A stretch of 64,000 nt of DNA from Clostridiales bacterium (GCA_004555655.1 SFHJ01000006.1:20813-84812), one strand, 5' to 3'; shown: positions 49,497 through 57,869, counted from the first letter of the stretch. The notes: generated from the sequence alone by a model not told the origin. A program made the numbers and translations.

Positions 49497-50000
49497 CTAC
49501 AGCGGCTTCGGCGAAAGATTCACATAGTCGATAAACTGGAATTGCAGGCCGTTTTCCTCCTGCAGCTCAGACACGCGGCGGATCTGCCAGTTTTCGCGCG
49601 CGTCAAGATTCGGGAAAAACCGGTCGGCGGGCGCGTCCACATAGGTCTTTGTCACGCGCGCGCTGTCACAGTAATCCAGAAGCAGCGCATACACGCTCGC
49701 GCCGCCGATGACGGCGATATTCCCGCGCGGATAGCTGCGCAGCGCGGCGAAGAGCGCGGCCTCGTCGTGTACCACGACGGCAGGCTCGGCGCAAAAGGCC
49801 GGGTCGCGCGTCAAAATAATGTTCGTGCGGTTTTTGAGTGGCTTTCCGCCCGGAAACGTTGCAAGCGTCTTGCGGCCCAGCACAACGGTCTTGCCCGTTG
49901 TCAGCTCACGGAAGCGGCGCAGGTCGGCGGAAATGCTGACCAGCAGCCGGTTTTCAAAGCCAATGCCCCAGTCGGGCGTGATATTGACGATCAGTTCCAT
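49497..50000 (-). CDS. folA: Dihydrofolate reductase
   Basis: A 167-residue enzyme. Family residues include the N-terminal VNITPDWGIGFENRLL, the active-site acidic residue in ISADLRRFRELT, KTVVLGRKT and TNIILTRD. It regenerates tetrahydrofolate, required after dihydrofolate is formed by the adjacent thymidylate synthase. The ATG is 8 bp downstream of the thyA stop, preceded by GAGGTGCAGC. It also feeds the THF pool of the C1 pathway in the same window. Confidence 0.95.
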   Translation of the reverse strand: MELIVNITPDWGIGFENRLLVSISADLRRFRELTTGKTVVLGRKTLATFPGGKPLKNRTNIILTRDPAFCAEPAVVVHDEAALFAALRSYPRGNIAVIGGASVYALLLDYCDSARVTKTYVDAPADRFFPNLDARENWQIRRVSELQEENGLQFQFIDYVNLSPKPL

Positions 50001-50008
50001 GCTGCACC

Positions 50009-50839
50009 TCAGATGGCAACGGGGATTTTTTCGGAAAAATCAGACCAGCGGTAACCCGGAAGCTCGAAGCTGTCCACCGTAAAATCGTAGAAATCCGTGA
50101 CCGAGCGGTCGATCACGAGCTTCGGCGCGGGATACTGCTCATTTTCCAGCATTTTTTCCACCAGCGGCACATGCCGGTCATAGATGTGGCAGTCGGCAAT
50201 GACGTGCACCAGCTCGCCCGCCTCGAGCCCCGACACCTGCGCCATCATATGCACCAGCACCGCGTATTGCACCACATTCCAGTTGTTGGCCGTGAGCATA
50301 TCCTGGCTGCGCTGGTTTAAAATGGCGTTGAGCGTATTGCCGCTGACGTTGAACGTGACCGAGTACGCGCACGGCGCGAGCGCCATCTCATGAAGGTCGT
50401 GGTGGTTATACAGGTTTGTCAGAATGCGGCGCGAGGCCGGGTTGTGCTTCAAATCGTACAGAACGCGGTCGACCTGGTCAAACTCGCCCTCGGGGTAGCG
50501 GTGTTTTACGCCGAGCTGATAGCCGTAGGCCTTGCCGATGGAGCCCGTCTCATCCGCCCAGCTGTCCCAGATGTGGCTGCCGAGGTCATGAATGTTGTTC
50601 GATTTTTTCTGCCAGATCCACAAAAGCTCCTGAATGCAGGACTTATAGAACGTACGCCGCAGCGTCATGATGGGAAATTCTTCGCGCAGGTCATAGCGGT
50701 TTACAACGCCGAATTTTTTGATGGTGTGCGCGGGTGCGCCGTCTTCCCAGTGTGGGCGTACCTCGCGGTCCCGGTCCCAGATGCCGTTGCCTAAAATGTC
50801 GCGGCAGGTACGGATATACAGTTCGTCAGCTCTGCTCAT
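50009..50839 (-). CDS. thyA: Thymidylate synthase
   Basis: A 276-residue ThyA enzyme that methylates dUMP with methylene-THF. The catalytic cysteine is C157 in LAPCAYSVTFNV, followed by LNQRSQDMLTANNWNVVQYA (usual form QRSxDxxLGxPFN). The Trp/Asn-rich stretch and the Ala-rather-than-His after Cys are variants of the standard PCH motif, typical of a divergent clostridial ThyA group. First gene of the thyA-folA-helicase-dprA operon. Confidence 0.93.
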   Translation of the reverse strand: MSRADELYIRTCRDILGNGIWDRDREVRPHWEDGAPAHTIKKFGVVNRYDLREEFPIMTLRRTFYKSCIQELLWIWQKKSNNIHDLGSHIWDSWADETGSIGKAYGYQLGVKHRYPEGEFDQVDRVLYDLKHNPASRRILTNLYNHHDLHEMALAPCAYSVTFNVSGNTLNAILNQRSQDMLTANNWNVVQYAVLVHMMAQVSGLEAGELVHVIADCHIYDRHVPLVEKMLENEQYPAPKLVIDRSVTDFYDFTVDSFELPGYRWSDFSEKIPVAI

Positions 50840-50879
50840 GGTACATCTCCAATCAAAAATCCAAACTTCTCTATTTTAT

Positions 50880-50907
50880 AGTATATCATATTGTGGTATA
50901 ATTGCAA
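50880..50907 (-). promoter_or_regulatory. Promoter of the thyA operon
   Basis: On the minus strand TTGCAA (50902-50907) and TATACT (50880-50885) are 16 bp apart. An overlapping TATAAT (50897-50902) on the plus strand may be the -10 of the divergent lipoprotein gene. The 184-bp gap (50840-51023) is AT-rich and holds no other gene. Confidence 0.65.
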
Positions 50908-51023
50908 CTGCAAGTAAAGTATGCGTGTTTACGAAAAATTCATAATTTTTCTGCAACCTGCCGCGCGCATTATCGTCTTGGATAGCGGCCAACACAATTT
51001 GGCCGCGAAAGGAGAAACTAAAA

Positions 51024-51722
51024 ATGAAAAAAATGATCGCACTCTTGCTGGCCTGCCTGATGGTGTTCACCATGATGGCCTGCGCCTCGACCAAGGACGA
51101 GCCCACCGATGGCGAAGGCGTCGCCGCCGAGCTGCCCGAAGCGGGCGGCGATGTGGAGCAGATGCCCGAAACCGAGCAGCCCGCCGTTGAGGAGCCTCCT
51201 GTTGACGAGCTCCCTGTAGAAGAGCCGGTTGTTGAGCCTGCGGAAGAGCCTGTCGTTTCTGAACCCGACGGAACCGGAACGCCGGCCGGTGAAACGGCTG
51301 ACAGCTCCGCGCTGCAGACCATTCTCGATACGCTGCTGCTTGATCTCGACGCGGAGTTCATCCCCTACTACTCCAGCTACGAGGTGCCGCAGGCCGACGC
51401 GCCCTACGTGGTCGGCTATGAGCAGATGGACACCAACTTTGACGCCGCGCTGGGCTACGGCCCGATGATGGGTTCGACCGCGTTCATCATGGTGCTCTTC
51501 GAACTGCCCGGGGATGCGGACGCTGCGGCGTATGCCAAGAGCCTGAGCGAGAACGCTGTGCTGAACAAGTGGATCTGCGTCAGCGCCGACTATGCCGACG
51601 GCCTTGCCAACGGCCAGTACGTCATGTTCCTCATGGCGGCCGAGACTGCCTGCCCGGATACGGTCCGTCAGGAGCTGGCCGACCGGTTCATGGCCATTGA
51701 TACTGCCGCGTTGAACGCGTAA
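51024..51722 (+). CDS. Lipoprotein of DUF4358 type
   Basis: A 232-residue lipoprotein with signal and lipobox MMACAS (Cys at ~20), then a Pro/Glu-rich spacer (~30-85; VEEPPVDELPVEEPVVEPAE) and a C-terminal domain (~90-232; LLLDLDAEFIPYYSS, YVVGYEQMDTNFDAALGYGP) resembling DUF4358. In related clostridia this family is encoded next to MBOAT and DHHW genes, as here. Its role in exopolysaccharide O-acetylation is suggested only by this linkage. Confidence 0.8.
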   Translation: MKKMIALLLACLMVFTMMACASTKDEPTDGEGVAAELPEAGGDVEQMPETEQPAVEEPPVDELPVEEPVVEPAEEPVVSEPDGTGTPAGETADSSALQTILDTLLLDLDAEFIPYYSSYEVPQADAPYVVGYEQMDTNFDAALGYGPMMGSTAFIMVLFELPGDADAAAYAKSLSENAVLNKWICVSADYADGLANGQYVMFLMAAETACPDTVRQELADRFMAIDTAALNA

Positions 51723-51745
51723 TTTTCCGAACGGAGGACGAAGGC

Positions 51746-53107
51746 TTGCTGTTTTCCAGTATCACGTTTCTGTACCTGTTCCTGCCGCTGGTGCTGGCGG
51801 TCTACCTGCTTGCGCCGCGCAGGGCAAAAAATGCGGTGCTGCTGGCGGCAAGCCTTCTGTTCTATTTCTGGGGCGAGCCGAAGCAGCTGCCGCTGCTCGT
51901 TTTGAGCGCGCTGGCGGGCTGGGGCTTTGGCTTTTTGCTGCAGAAAAACAAAGCGCGCTGGCCGAAAGCGCTTTCCATCGCGGTGTGCCTTGCGCCGCTG
52001 CTCATCTATAAGTACGCGGATTTTTTGATTACCAGCGTCAATTCGCTCTTTGGACTGTCGATCCCGCTGACCAACCTGCCGCTGCCGGTGGGCATCAGCT
52101 TCTACACGTTCCAGATTTTGTCGTATCTCATCGACATTTCGCGCGATACGGCGAAGCTGCAGAAAAATCCCGCCAATTTTGTGACGTATATCGCGCTCTT
52201 CCCGCAGCTCATCGCGGGGCCCATCGTGCGCTACGAGACCATTCAGCAGGAACTCGATGACCGCCGCCAGACGCTTGCGGACGTGTCCTCCGGCGTCACG
52301 CGCTTTTGCGTGGGGCTGGGGAAAAAGGTGCTGCTGGCCAACCAGCTGGCCGAGCTGCAGGCAAATATCGCGCCCACGAGCGCGCTTGCCTGCTGGACGC
52401 TGGCGATTGCGTTCACGCTGCAGATTTATTTTGATTTTTCCGGCTATTCCGACATGGCCATCGGCCTTGGCAGGATGTTCGGCTTTCACTTTCCCGAAAA
52501 CTTCAACTACCCCTTTATTTCCCAAAGCGTCACCGAATTCTGGCGCCGGTGGCACATCTCGCTCGGCTCGTGGCTGCGCGACTATGTGTATATCCCGCTG
52601 GGCGGCAACCGCTGCGGGAAGATGAAATGGCTGCGCAATATCGTGATCGTCTGGCTCGTGACAGGCCTGTGGCACGGCGCGGCGTGGACATTTGCCGTCT
52701 GGGGACTGTTTTTTGCTGCGCTGCTGCTGGGTGAAAAGCTCGTCTGGGGAAAAGCGCTTCAAAAAGCGCCGCGCGCGGCGCGCATCGCGTATACGATGCT
52801 GCTGGTCATCTTCAGCTTCGTCATTTTCAACGCCGATTCGCTGGCCGCTGCATGGGCGCAGCTGGGCGGGATGCTGGGCATCGGCGTGGGCGCGGCGAGC
52901 AGCGCCGACGTGTATTATGCGCGGAGCTTCTTACCGCTTATCGTCATCTGCGCCGTCGGCGCAACACCGTTGCCAAAACTGCTCTGTGCGCGGCTGAAAA
53001 AGAGCCGCACGCTGCTCGAGCCGCTCTTTTGTGCGGGGCTTCTGCTGCTCGTTACGGCATTTTTGGTCGAAGGGTCGTTCAATCCCTTCCTGTATTTCCG
53101 GTTTTAG
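51746..53107 (+). CDS. MBOAT-family membrane O-acyltransferase
   Basis: A 453-residue polytopic protein of the AlgI/DltB type. It has NLPLPVGISFYTFQ, LFPQLIAGPIVRY, FDFSGYSDMAIGLGRMFGF, PFISQSVTEFWRRWHISLGS and the catalytic His in TGLWHGAAWTF. It passes an acetyl group across the membrane for modification of a surface polymer. The start is a TTG preceded by GGAGGACGAAGGC; an in-frame ATG was not found closer. It overlaps functionally with the DHHW protein encoded 11 bp downstream. Confidence 0.94.
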   Translation: MLFSSITFLYLFLPLVLAVYLLAPRRAKNAVLLAASLLFYFWGEPKQLPLLVLSALAGWGFGFLLQKNKARWPKALSIAVCLAPLLIYKYADFLITSVNSLFGLSIPLTNLPLPVGISFYTFQILSYLIDISRDTAKLQKNPANFVTYIALFPQLIAGPIVRYETIQQELDDRRQTLADVSSGVTRFCVGLGKKVLLANQLAELQANIAPTSALACWTLAIAFTLQIYFDFSGYSDMAIGLGRMFGFHFPENFNYPFISQSVTEFWRRWHISLGSWLRDYVYIPLGGNRCGKMKWLRNIVIVWLVTGLWHGAAWTFAVWGLFFAALLLGEKLVWGKALQKAPRAARIAYTMLLVIFSFVIFNADSLAAAWAQLGGMLGIGVGAASSADVYYARSFLPLIVICAVGATPLPKLLCARLKKSRTLLEPLFCAGLLLLVTAFLVEGSFNPFLYFRF

Positions 53108-53118
53108 GAGGCGGCAGC

Positions 53119-54240
53119 ATGAAAGCAAGACAAATTCTCGTGTGCGCCGTCTTTGGCGCAATTCTGGTGCTCTTTGCCGCTGTACTGCTGCTGCGTCCGG
53201 CGCAGCTCGTCAGCGAGGAGGAGCGACGCCCGCTGGCCCGGTTTCAGACGTATGCCGGCTGGAAGCCCACCGGCGGGCAGGAAAAGACGCTCTCGGGCTA
53301 TTTTTCCCAGCTGGAGCAGGTGTGCCTTGACCAGTTCCCGGCGCGCCAGCGCCTGCGCGGGCTGCGGAGCTTTGCAAAGTTCCACCTGTTTTTCCAGCGT
53401 GATGCGGGCGGGTACTATGATGTGGGCGGCTCGATCGGAAAGATCGATGATACGCTGAGTGAGGCAGCCGTGACCGATGCGCTCGGGACGCTTCAGAAGT
53501 TGGACGCCGGTCTTTTTGCAGAGGCCAATCGTTATTACGCCGTGATTCCAGATAAGAATTATTATCTCGCCGCCGCGAACGGCTATCCGGCACTGGATTA
53601 TGACGCGCTGTTTTCCATGGTGGATGCGGCGCTGGGCGGAACGTGTGAAAAGATTGACCTTGCGCCGCTGTTAACGGCGGAAAGCTATTACAATACCGAC
53701 CCGCACTGGCGGCAGGAGACGATTCTGCCCGTGGCTGACGCGATTTTGCAGGCGATGGACGCTGCCCCTCTGGCGTCCGATGTGCTGTGGCAGACGGATA
53801 CGTTTTCGCCGTTCTACGGCGCGTATGCCGGGCATTCGGCCATACGCGTGCAGCCCGACGCGCTGACGCTTCTGCATATCCCGGCGTTTGACGATGTGAC
53901 GGTCTACCGGATGGAGACGAACGAGACTGCTTCTGTCTACGAATTATCCGATTTTGAAAACGTCGATCCGTACGACGTGTACCTCGGCGGCGCGCAGGCG
54001 CTTTTACGCATCGAAAATCCTGCGCAGACGAACGGCAGAGAGCTCATTGTCCTGCGCGACTCGTTCGCAAGCAGCTTAATGCCGCTGATGATTCCGGCGT
54101 ATTCCGAGATCACGCTGGTCGACATCCGCTATGTCGCGCCGCGTATGCTGGAGAAGCTGCTCACCGTCACGGCGGATACGGACGTGTTGTATCTGTATTC
54201 TGCGACCGTGCTCAATTCCTTCGGCGCGTTCATGCGCTGA
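53119..54240 (+). CDS. DHHW/AlgX-like SGNH O-acetyltransferase partner
   Basis: A 373-residue extracytoplasmic protein anchored by one N-terminal helix (~5-25). The DHHW-type motif appears as YNTDPHWRQET (~193-203), and a serine-containing block ELIVLRDSFASSLMP near the C-terminus fits the SGNH-hydrolase fold. It probably takes acetyl groups from the MBOAT protein and transfers them to a polysaccharide. The ATG follows AGGAGGCGGCAGC; an upstream open frame within the MBOAT gene is non-coding. A terminator follows. Confidence 0.88.
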   Translation: MKARQILVCAVFGAILVLFAAVLLLRPAQLVSEEERRPLARFQTYAGWKPTGGQEKTLSGYFSQLEQVCLDQFPARQRLRGLRSFAKFHLFFQRDAGGYYDVGGSIGKIDDTLSEAAVTDALGTLQKLDAGLFAEANRYYAVIPDKNYYLAAANGYPALDYDALFSMVDAALGGTCEKIDLAPLLTAESYYNTDPHWRQETILPVADAILQAMDAAPLASDVLWQTDTFSPFYGAYAGHSAIRVQPDALTLLHIPAFDDVTVYRMETNETASVYELSDFENVDPYDVYLGGAQALLRIENPAQTNGRELIVLRDSFASSLMPLMIPAYSEITLVDIRYVAPRMLEKLLTVTADTDVLYLYSATVLNSFGAFMR

Positions 54241-54258
54241 TAGCAATATGAAATATGC

Positions 54259-54293
54259 AAACCCCCGAAAAGGCATCGCCTTTTTGGGGGTTT
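54259..54293 (+). terminator. Terminator after the DHHW gene
   Basis: Stem AAACCCCCGAAAAGGC/GCCTTTTTGGGGGTTT with ATC loop, 18 bp after the stop codon. Confidence 0.88.
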
Positions 54294-54370
54294 ATACAGT
54301 AGATGCGTTCTCATTTCTGTGCTATACGCAAAATACACACGATGCTGCGGCCTGTAAGGGGGAAATGCCT

Positions 54371-54724
54371 GTGAAAAAGATGCTTTTTCTGTTGCTGCTG
54401 GCTTTGCTTGTAATACTTGCGGCCTGCGCTTGTTCTGCAGCGCCTGATGCTGCAAAAGAAGCGGTTCCAGTTGATTATAGCAGCGTTGTGGAGTTGGCGA
54501 AGAAGGAATTTGCTGCTGTGTTTTCTGAATTTGAAGGGCTGGAGATCACGAATACCTCTACCTCTGCCAGAACGGACGACTGCGATCATGTGATCGTTCA
54601 GATTGCCTATACCGCAAATCAGGCAGACGGCGTCTACGGATTTGAATTTCGGAAAGATAAAGCAGGTAATATTGAACGCTTGCAGCAGGGAGAGGACATA
54701 ACGACCGACCTGTTTGTACAATAA
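54371..54724 (+). CDS. Small lipoprotein, unknown function
   Basis: A 117-residue lipoprotein: signal helix, lipobox LAACAC, then a soluble domain (~30-117) with VVELAKKEFAAVFSEFEGLE and VYGFEFRKDKAGNIERLQ that suggests a small alpha/beta fold. A GTG at 54371 with AAGGGGG at proper spacing is preferred over the ATG at 54365, which is too close to it. The gene is AT-richer than its neighbours and sits directly left of the mobile unit, so recent acquisition is possible. Confidence 0.7.
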   Translation: MKKMLFLLLLALLVILAACACSAAPDAAKEAVPVDYSSVVELAKKEFAAVFSEFEGLEITNTSTSARTDDCDHVIVQIAYTANQADGVYGFEFRKDKAGNIERLQQGEDITTDLFVQ

Positions 54725-54878
54725 GCGCACCATTAAAAATATCCCGCCCTAGGGAGGGTGTCCGTAAGACTGTTTCAGTCCCGGCAGTAATGTCTGCCGG
54801 GACTGTTCTTGCATATATTGAAGCCGTATGATATGATGAAACAGGCCGATAAACTGGAAGTTGTAAGGCAGCCCACTC

Positions 54879-54922
54879 GCCTCTCCCTTTGGGAGAGGTG
54901 CCCCCATAGGGGGCGGAGAGGG
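54879..54922 (+). repeat. Palindromic repeat R1 (direct orientation)
   Basis: A 44-bp unit with two stems: CCTCTCCC/GGGAGAGG and GCCCCC/GGGGGC, ending GGAGAGGG. Same architecture as R3 at 55058, with a different second stem. Confidence 0.85.
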
Positions 54923-54972
54923 CCCTCTCAGTCACGGCGAAAGCCGTGACAGCTCCCCCAGAGGGGGGAGCC
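54923..54972 (-). repeat. Palindromic repeat R2 (inverted orientation)
   Basis: A 50-bp unit abutting R1 head to head: CCCTCTCAG start, stem GTCACGGC/GCCGTGAC, then GCTCCCCC/GGGGGGAGC. R1+R2 form an empty pair without a gene between them. Confidence 0.85.
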
Positions 54973-55057
54973 AAGAGCTCGTCAACTTCCAATTTGTCGA
55001 ACAGATAAGGGCGCACTTCTATACACCGTTCGGCGCAGTGCGTTACCCGCGGAACTT

Positions 55058-55101
55058 GGCTCTCCCTTTGGGAGAGCTGTCGGCGCAGCCGACTGAGAGG
55101 G
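55058..55101 (+). repeat. Palindromic repeat R3, left flank of the DUF559 gene
   Basis: A 44-bp unit: stem GGCTCTCCC/GGGAGAGC, second stem GTCGGC/GCCGAC, then TGAGAGGG. Its last bases GAGAGGG end 6 bp before the ATG of the DUF559 gene and can serve as the ribosome binding site. Confidence 0.88.
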
Positions 55102-55107
55102 AAAAAC

Positions 55108-55488
55108 ATGACCATACCAAAGGACAACAGACAACTGGAAAACGCCCGGCGGCTTCGCAGGGAAATGACTCCCCATGAGCGCAAGCTCTGGTATCTTTTT
55201 CTCCGCAAATATCCGGTAAATATTTACAAACAGCGAATCATCGGCAAATTCATTGTAGACTTTTACTGCGCTTCTGCAAAGCTGGTTATCGAAGTAGATG
55301 GCTCCCAGCATTATGAGCCTCAGGGGATGGCGTATGATGTAGAACGCTCCGCATTTTTATCCGCTCTGGGCTTGGATGTTCTGCAATTTTCCAACCGGGA
55401 TATTGACAGAGATTTTCGTGGTGTGTGCGAACAAATTGATATGACCATTCAAAAGCGTCTGCAAGACCCTCTCAGTCACCTCCGGTGA
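55108..55488 (+). CDS. DUF559 endonuclease-like protein
   Basis: A 126-residue protein of the DUF559 family, related to the very-short-patch-repair/restriction-endonuclease fold. Recognisable segments are RREMTPHERKLWYLFLR, the core IIGKFIVDFYCASAKLVIEVDG (read in parts IVDFYC and EVDGSQH, with catalytic-type Asp and Glu residues) and LDVLQFSNRDI. A DNA-nicking or cleaving role is expected from the fold but unproven. The gene is precisely enclosed by R3 and R4: the R3 end supplies the ribosome binding site, and the last codons (DPLSHLR) and stop lie inside R4. Confidence 0.85.
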   Translation: MTIPKDNRQLENARRLRREMTPHERKLWYLFLRKYPVNIYKQRIIGKFIVDFYCASAKLVIEVDGSQHYEPQGMAYDVERSAFLSALGLDVLQFSNRDIDRDFRGVCEQIDMTIQKRLQDPLSHLR

Positions 55489-55510
55489 CAGCTCTCCCAG
55501 AGGGAGAGCC
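55467..55510 (-). repeat. Palindromic repeat R4, right flank of the DUF559 gene
   Basis: A 44-bp unit in inverted orientation relative to R3 (CCCTCTCAG, stem GTCACC/GGTGAC, then GCTCTCCC/GGGAGAGC). It encodes the last seven residues and the stop codon of the DUF559 protein. Confidence 0.88.
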
Positions 55511-55628
55511 AAGAAGGCTGCCTGCAACTGCGCCATTTGCTATAATGACATAAGAAACGGAGCGCATCTGTACCGATACGCTCCGTTAACTGTCTTACGA
55601 ACACCCCACTAAGGCGGGATATTTTTTA

Positions 55629-56840
55629 TTAGATGATGTCCTTGAGGCCCTGGGACTTGAGCGCCTGCGCCGCGCGGCGAAGCGCACAGACCGGCTCGCC
55701 CTCGAGGAAGTAGGCGTACATCTGCAGGATCATCTTCATCAGTTCGTGGCCGTCGGCAAGACCGGACACCTCGCGCAGCACGTTTGCAGCCGCATCCATC
55801 GACTGCTCGGTTCCGGCTTCGTTGAGATAGCGGTACACCGCGCCGGCCGCGCCGGCCGCGATAAAGGCGGGGGTCACGCCCTGTTCGAAAGCAAGCAGCG
55901 ACGCGCCGATCAGACGGTCGGCCGCGGCCAGCTTTCTGGCGGGGTCGCCGCCGACGCGCTTGCAGGTGTCCTGCAGCGCCGCGTTGCGGAAACGGCTCAG
56001 CAGGTCTGTCATATGCAGCAGCAGGCCGTCCAGCGGCACATTGTACTTTTTCGACAGCGCCAGCGCGCTCTCGAGCATCGCATTCTGCACGACGGTGAGA
56101 ATTTCGGGGTCGTCAATCGACTGGTAAATGTACTTTCTGCCGCAGTAGCCGCCCAAATAGGCGCACACGGCATGGCCCATATTGTGCAGGTACAGCTTGC
56201 GCTTGATGTAGAAATCAAACGGCGAGAAGGGGACAAGGTTCTTGATGGCGGGAATCTCGCCCTTGAACGCGTCCTTGTCGACCGGAAGATACCCGTAGCG
56301 CTCGACACACACGCGCATGGGGTCGCCGTCCTTCATGGCCTCGGTCTGCACGGGCACCATGCGGCCGATCGACGCCTCGACCAGACCCACGCGCTCGTCA
56401 AAGAGCCTGCACTCTTCCTCCGTCAGCTGCGCCTTGAGCATTTCCTCGAGCACCTTGTTCGCGTCCATCAGATTCTCACAAATGATGATGTTGAGAGGCG
56501 TATCGCACCGCGCCCAGCGCTTGCGAAGGCCAGCGACGATATTCGGCACGATGAACTTCAGAATTCTCGCGCCCACGGCGGTGGCCATGATGTCGCAGGA
56601 GGCGATGGCCTCGGACGCGGCCTCGGTGTCGTTGCCGTTTACGGCGGTGACGTTCGTAATGATAACGTCCTCAAAGCCGTCGCTCGAGACATAGCGCACG
56701 GGGTAGTGGTGGTTCTGCTGCAGCGCGTTTACCACAGGCTCGGCCACGTCGATGAAGGTGACCTCGTAGCCGGACTGGCTGAGCGTTGCGCCGATGAAGC
56801 CGCGGCCGATGTTGCCGCCGCCGTACATGATTGCTTTCAT
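55629..56840 (-). CDS. mtlD: Mannitol-1-phosphate 5-dehydrogenase
   Basis: A 403-residue NAD-dependent polyol-phosphate dehydrogenase. The N-terminal nucleotide motif is YGGGNIGRGFIG (residues ~6-17); the conserved catalytic Lys-containing block is DFYIKRKLYLHNMGHAV. It interconverts mannitol-1-phosphate and fructose-6-phosphate. The ATG is preceded by AAAGAGGGAAACAGCAA. It lies 24 bp downstream of the PfkB kinase gene in the same direction, suggesting that the kinase supplies or uses its substrate. No mannitol PTS genes are nearby. Confidence 0.93.
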   Translation of the reverse strand: MKAIMYGGGNIGRGFIGATLSQSGYEVTFIDVAEPVVNALQQNHHYPVRYVSSDGFEDVIITNVTAVNGNDTEAASEAIASCDIMATAVGARILKFIVPNIVAGLRKRWARCDTPLNIIICENLMDANKVLEEMLKAQLTEEECRLFDERVGLVEASIGRMVPVQTEAMKDGDPMRVCVERYGYLPVDKDAFKGEIPAIKNLVPFSPFDFYIKRKLYLHNMGHAVCAYLGGYCGRKYIYQSIDDPEILTVVQNAMLESALALSKKYNVPLDGLLLHMTDLLSRFRNAALQDTCKRVGGDPARKLAAADRLIGASLLAFEQGVTPAFIAAGAAGAVYRYLNEAGTEQSMDAAANVLREVSGLADGHELMKMILQMYAYFLEGEPVCALRRAAQALKSQGLKDII

Positions 56841-56864
56841 TTGCTGTTTCCCTCTTTCTGATGG

Positions 56865-57869
56865 TTAACGAAGCTCCTGATAGAGCTTTTTTACGTCCGC
56901 TTCGCAGCGCATGCCCTCGGTTGCGCCGGGCTGGCTGAGCGAGCAGGCGGCCGAAGCCGTGCCGAGCTCGATGGCGCTGCGCAGATCCTCGCCCTTCCAC
57001 GCCGCGTACAGAACGCCGGCGCAGAACGCGTCGCCCGCACCGACCGTGCCCTTGATGTAGCCCGCGGGCAGCTTGAGGCTCGGTACTTCGACGTAGTTGT
57101 TCGCTTCATCCAGACCGTAGCCGCCCTCGGGGCAGTGGATCACGGCCCAGGTGGATACGCCCAGCCCCTTCATTTTTTGAAGCGCCTCGGGCATCTTCTC
57201 CGCCAGCAGCTTGCCGTCGGCCGTGCGCAGTTCCACACCCGTGGTGGCGCTGGCCTCGAGCTCGTTGATGACGCAGTAGTCGGTGTAGCGCATCGCGGGC
57301 GAGACCAGCCGCTTGAAGCGCTCACCTGCCTCGGAGACGACGTCGATGGATGTCTTGATGCCGTGCTGCTGCGCAGTGTGCAGCAGGCGGGCCATCTTGG
57401 TGCCGTATTCAGCATCCTCCTCGTCGAGCGTGTCGAGCAGCAGGATATAGCCGATGTGCAGCAGCTCACAGTCGAGCGCGTCCCAGTCGATATCTTCTTC
57501 GCAGAACGCGGCATTGGCGCCGCGGCACTGGTAGAACGTGCGCTGGGTCGTGATCTCGTCGGCCATGACCAGCGTGAACGACGTCACGCCTTCGCGCTTG
57601 ACCTGTGAAAGCGAAATGTTGGGGTAGGCGCGCATTTTTTCCAGAATGAAATCGCCTGCGTCGTCGTCGCCGATGCGGCCCAGCGCGGTCAGCGGCAGCG
57701 CCGGGTCGAGCGCGGCCAGGTCCATAATGTCATTGCACAGCGCGCCGCCCGTGGAGCGCGAAGCGTCGGCCGTAATGGTCGTCAGCTCGCCGGGCTTCGG
57801 CAGGCCATGCACCGGATAGAGCATGTCAACGATCATATTGCCTGCAACGGCAATGCCTTTTTTCTTCAT
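56865..57869 (-). CDS. PfkB-family carbohydrate kinase
   Basis: A 334-residue ribokinase-fold kinase. N-terminal GNMIVDMLYPVHGLPKPGEL and RSTGGALCND bind the sugar; the catalytic anion hole/base motif GTVGAGDAFCAGVLYA is near residue 275. The substrate could be a hexose or hexitol given the linked mtlD, but PfkB members cannot be assigned by motif alone. The ATG follows AAAGGAGAACCGAC; the frame upstream is non-coding. Confidence 0.9.
   Translation of the reverse strand: MKKKGIAVAGNMIVDMLYPVHGLPKPGELTTITADASRSTGGALCNDIMDLAALDPALPLTALGRIGDDDAGDFILEKMRAYPNISLSQVKREGVTSFTLVMADEITTQRTFYQCRGANAAFCEEDIDWDALDCELLHIGYILLLDTLDEEDAEYGTKMARLLHTAQQHGIKTSIDVVSEAGERFKRLVSPAMRYTDYCVINELEASATTGVELRTADGKLLAEKMPEALQKMKGLGVSTWAVIHCPEGGYGLDEANNYVEVPSLKLPAGYIKGTVGAGDAFCAGVLYAAWKGEDLRSAIELGTASAACSLSQPGATEGMRCEADVKKLYQELR

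Larger units (their letters stand above)
54733..55630 (+). mobile_element. ~0.9-kb nested element with terminal inverted repeats and DUF559 gene
   Basis: The ends are inverted repeats: 54733-54770 and 55592-55630 share TATCCCGCC, TAG, GGTGT and CGTAAGAC blocks in the same order, with one or two gaps. A hairpin follows each end internally (54775-54806, arms CAGTCCCGGCAG/CTGCCGGGACTG; 55558-55589, arms AACGGAGCG/CGCTCCGTT). Inside lie four palindromic repeats and one gene. Base composition is more AT-rich than the chromosome. The right end reaches the stop codon of mtlD. The GTCCGTAA-like tip resembles ends of IS256-class elements, but no full transposase is present, so a non-autonomous carrier is likely. 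Confidence 0.7.

Noticed and set aside
53008..53118. Upstream extension of the DHHW protein into the MBOAT gene
   Set aside because: The longer frame overlaps the MBOAT coding sequence in another frame, while the ATG at 53119 follows AGGAGG and begins a clear membrane anchor.
54879..55510. Possible CRISPR array from the palindromic repeats
   Set aside because: Only four units occur, in both orientations and with differing second stems and irregular spacing; one gap contains a gene. This is a palindromic repeat family, not an array.
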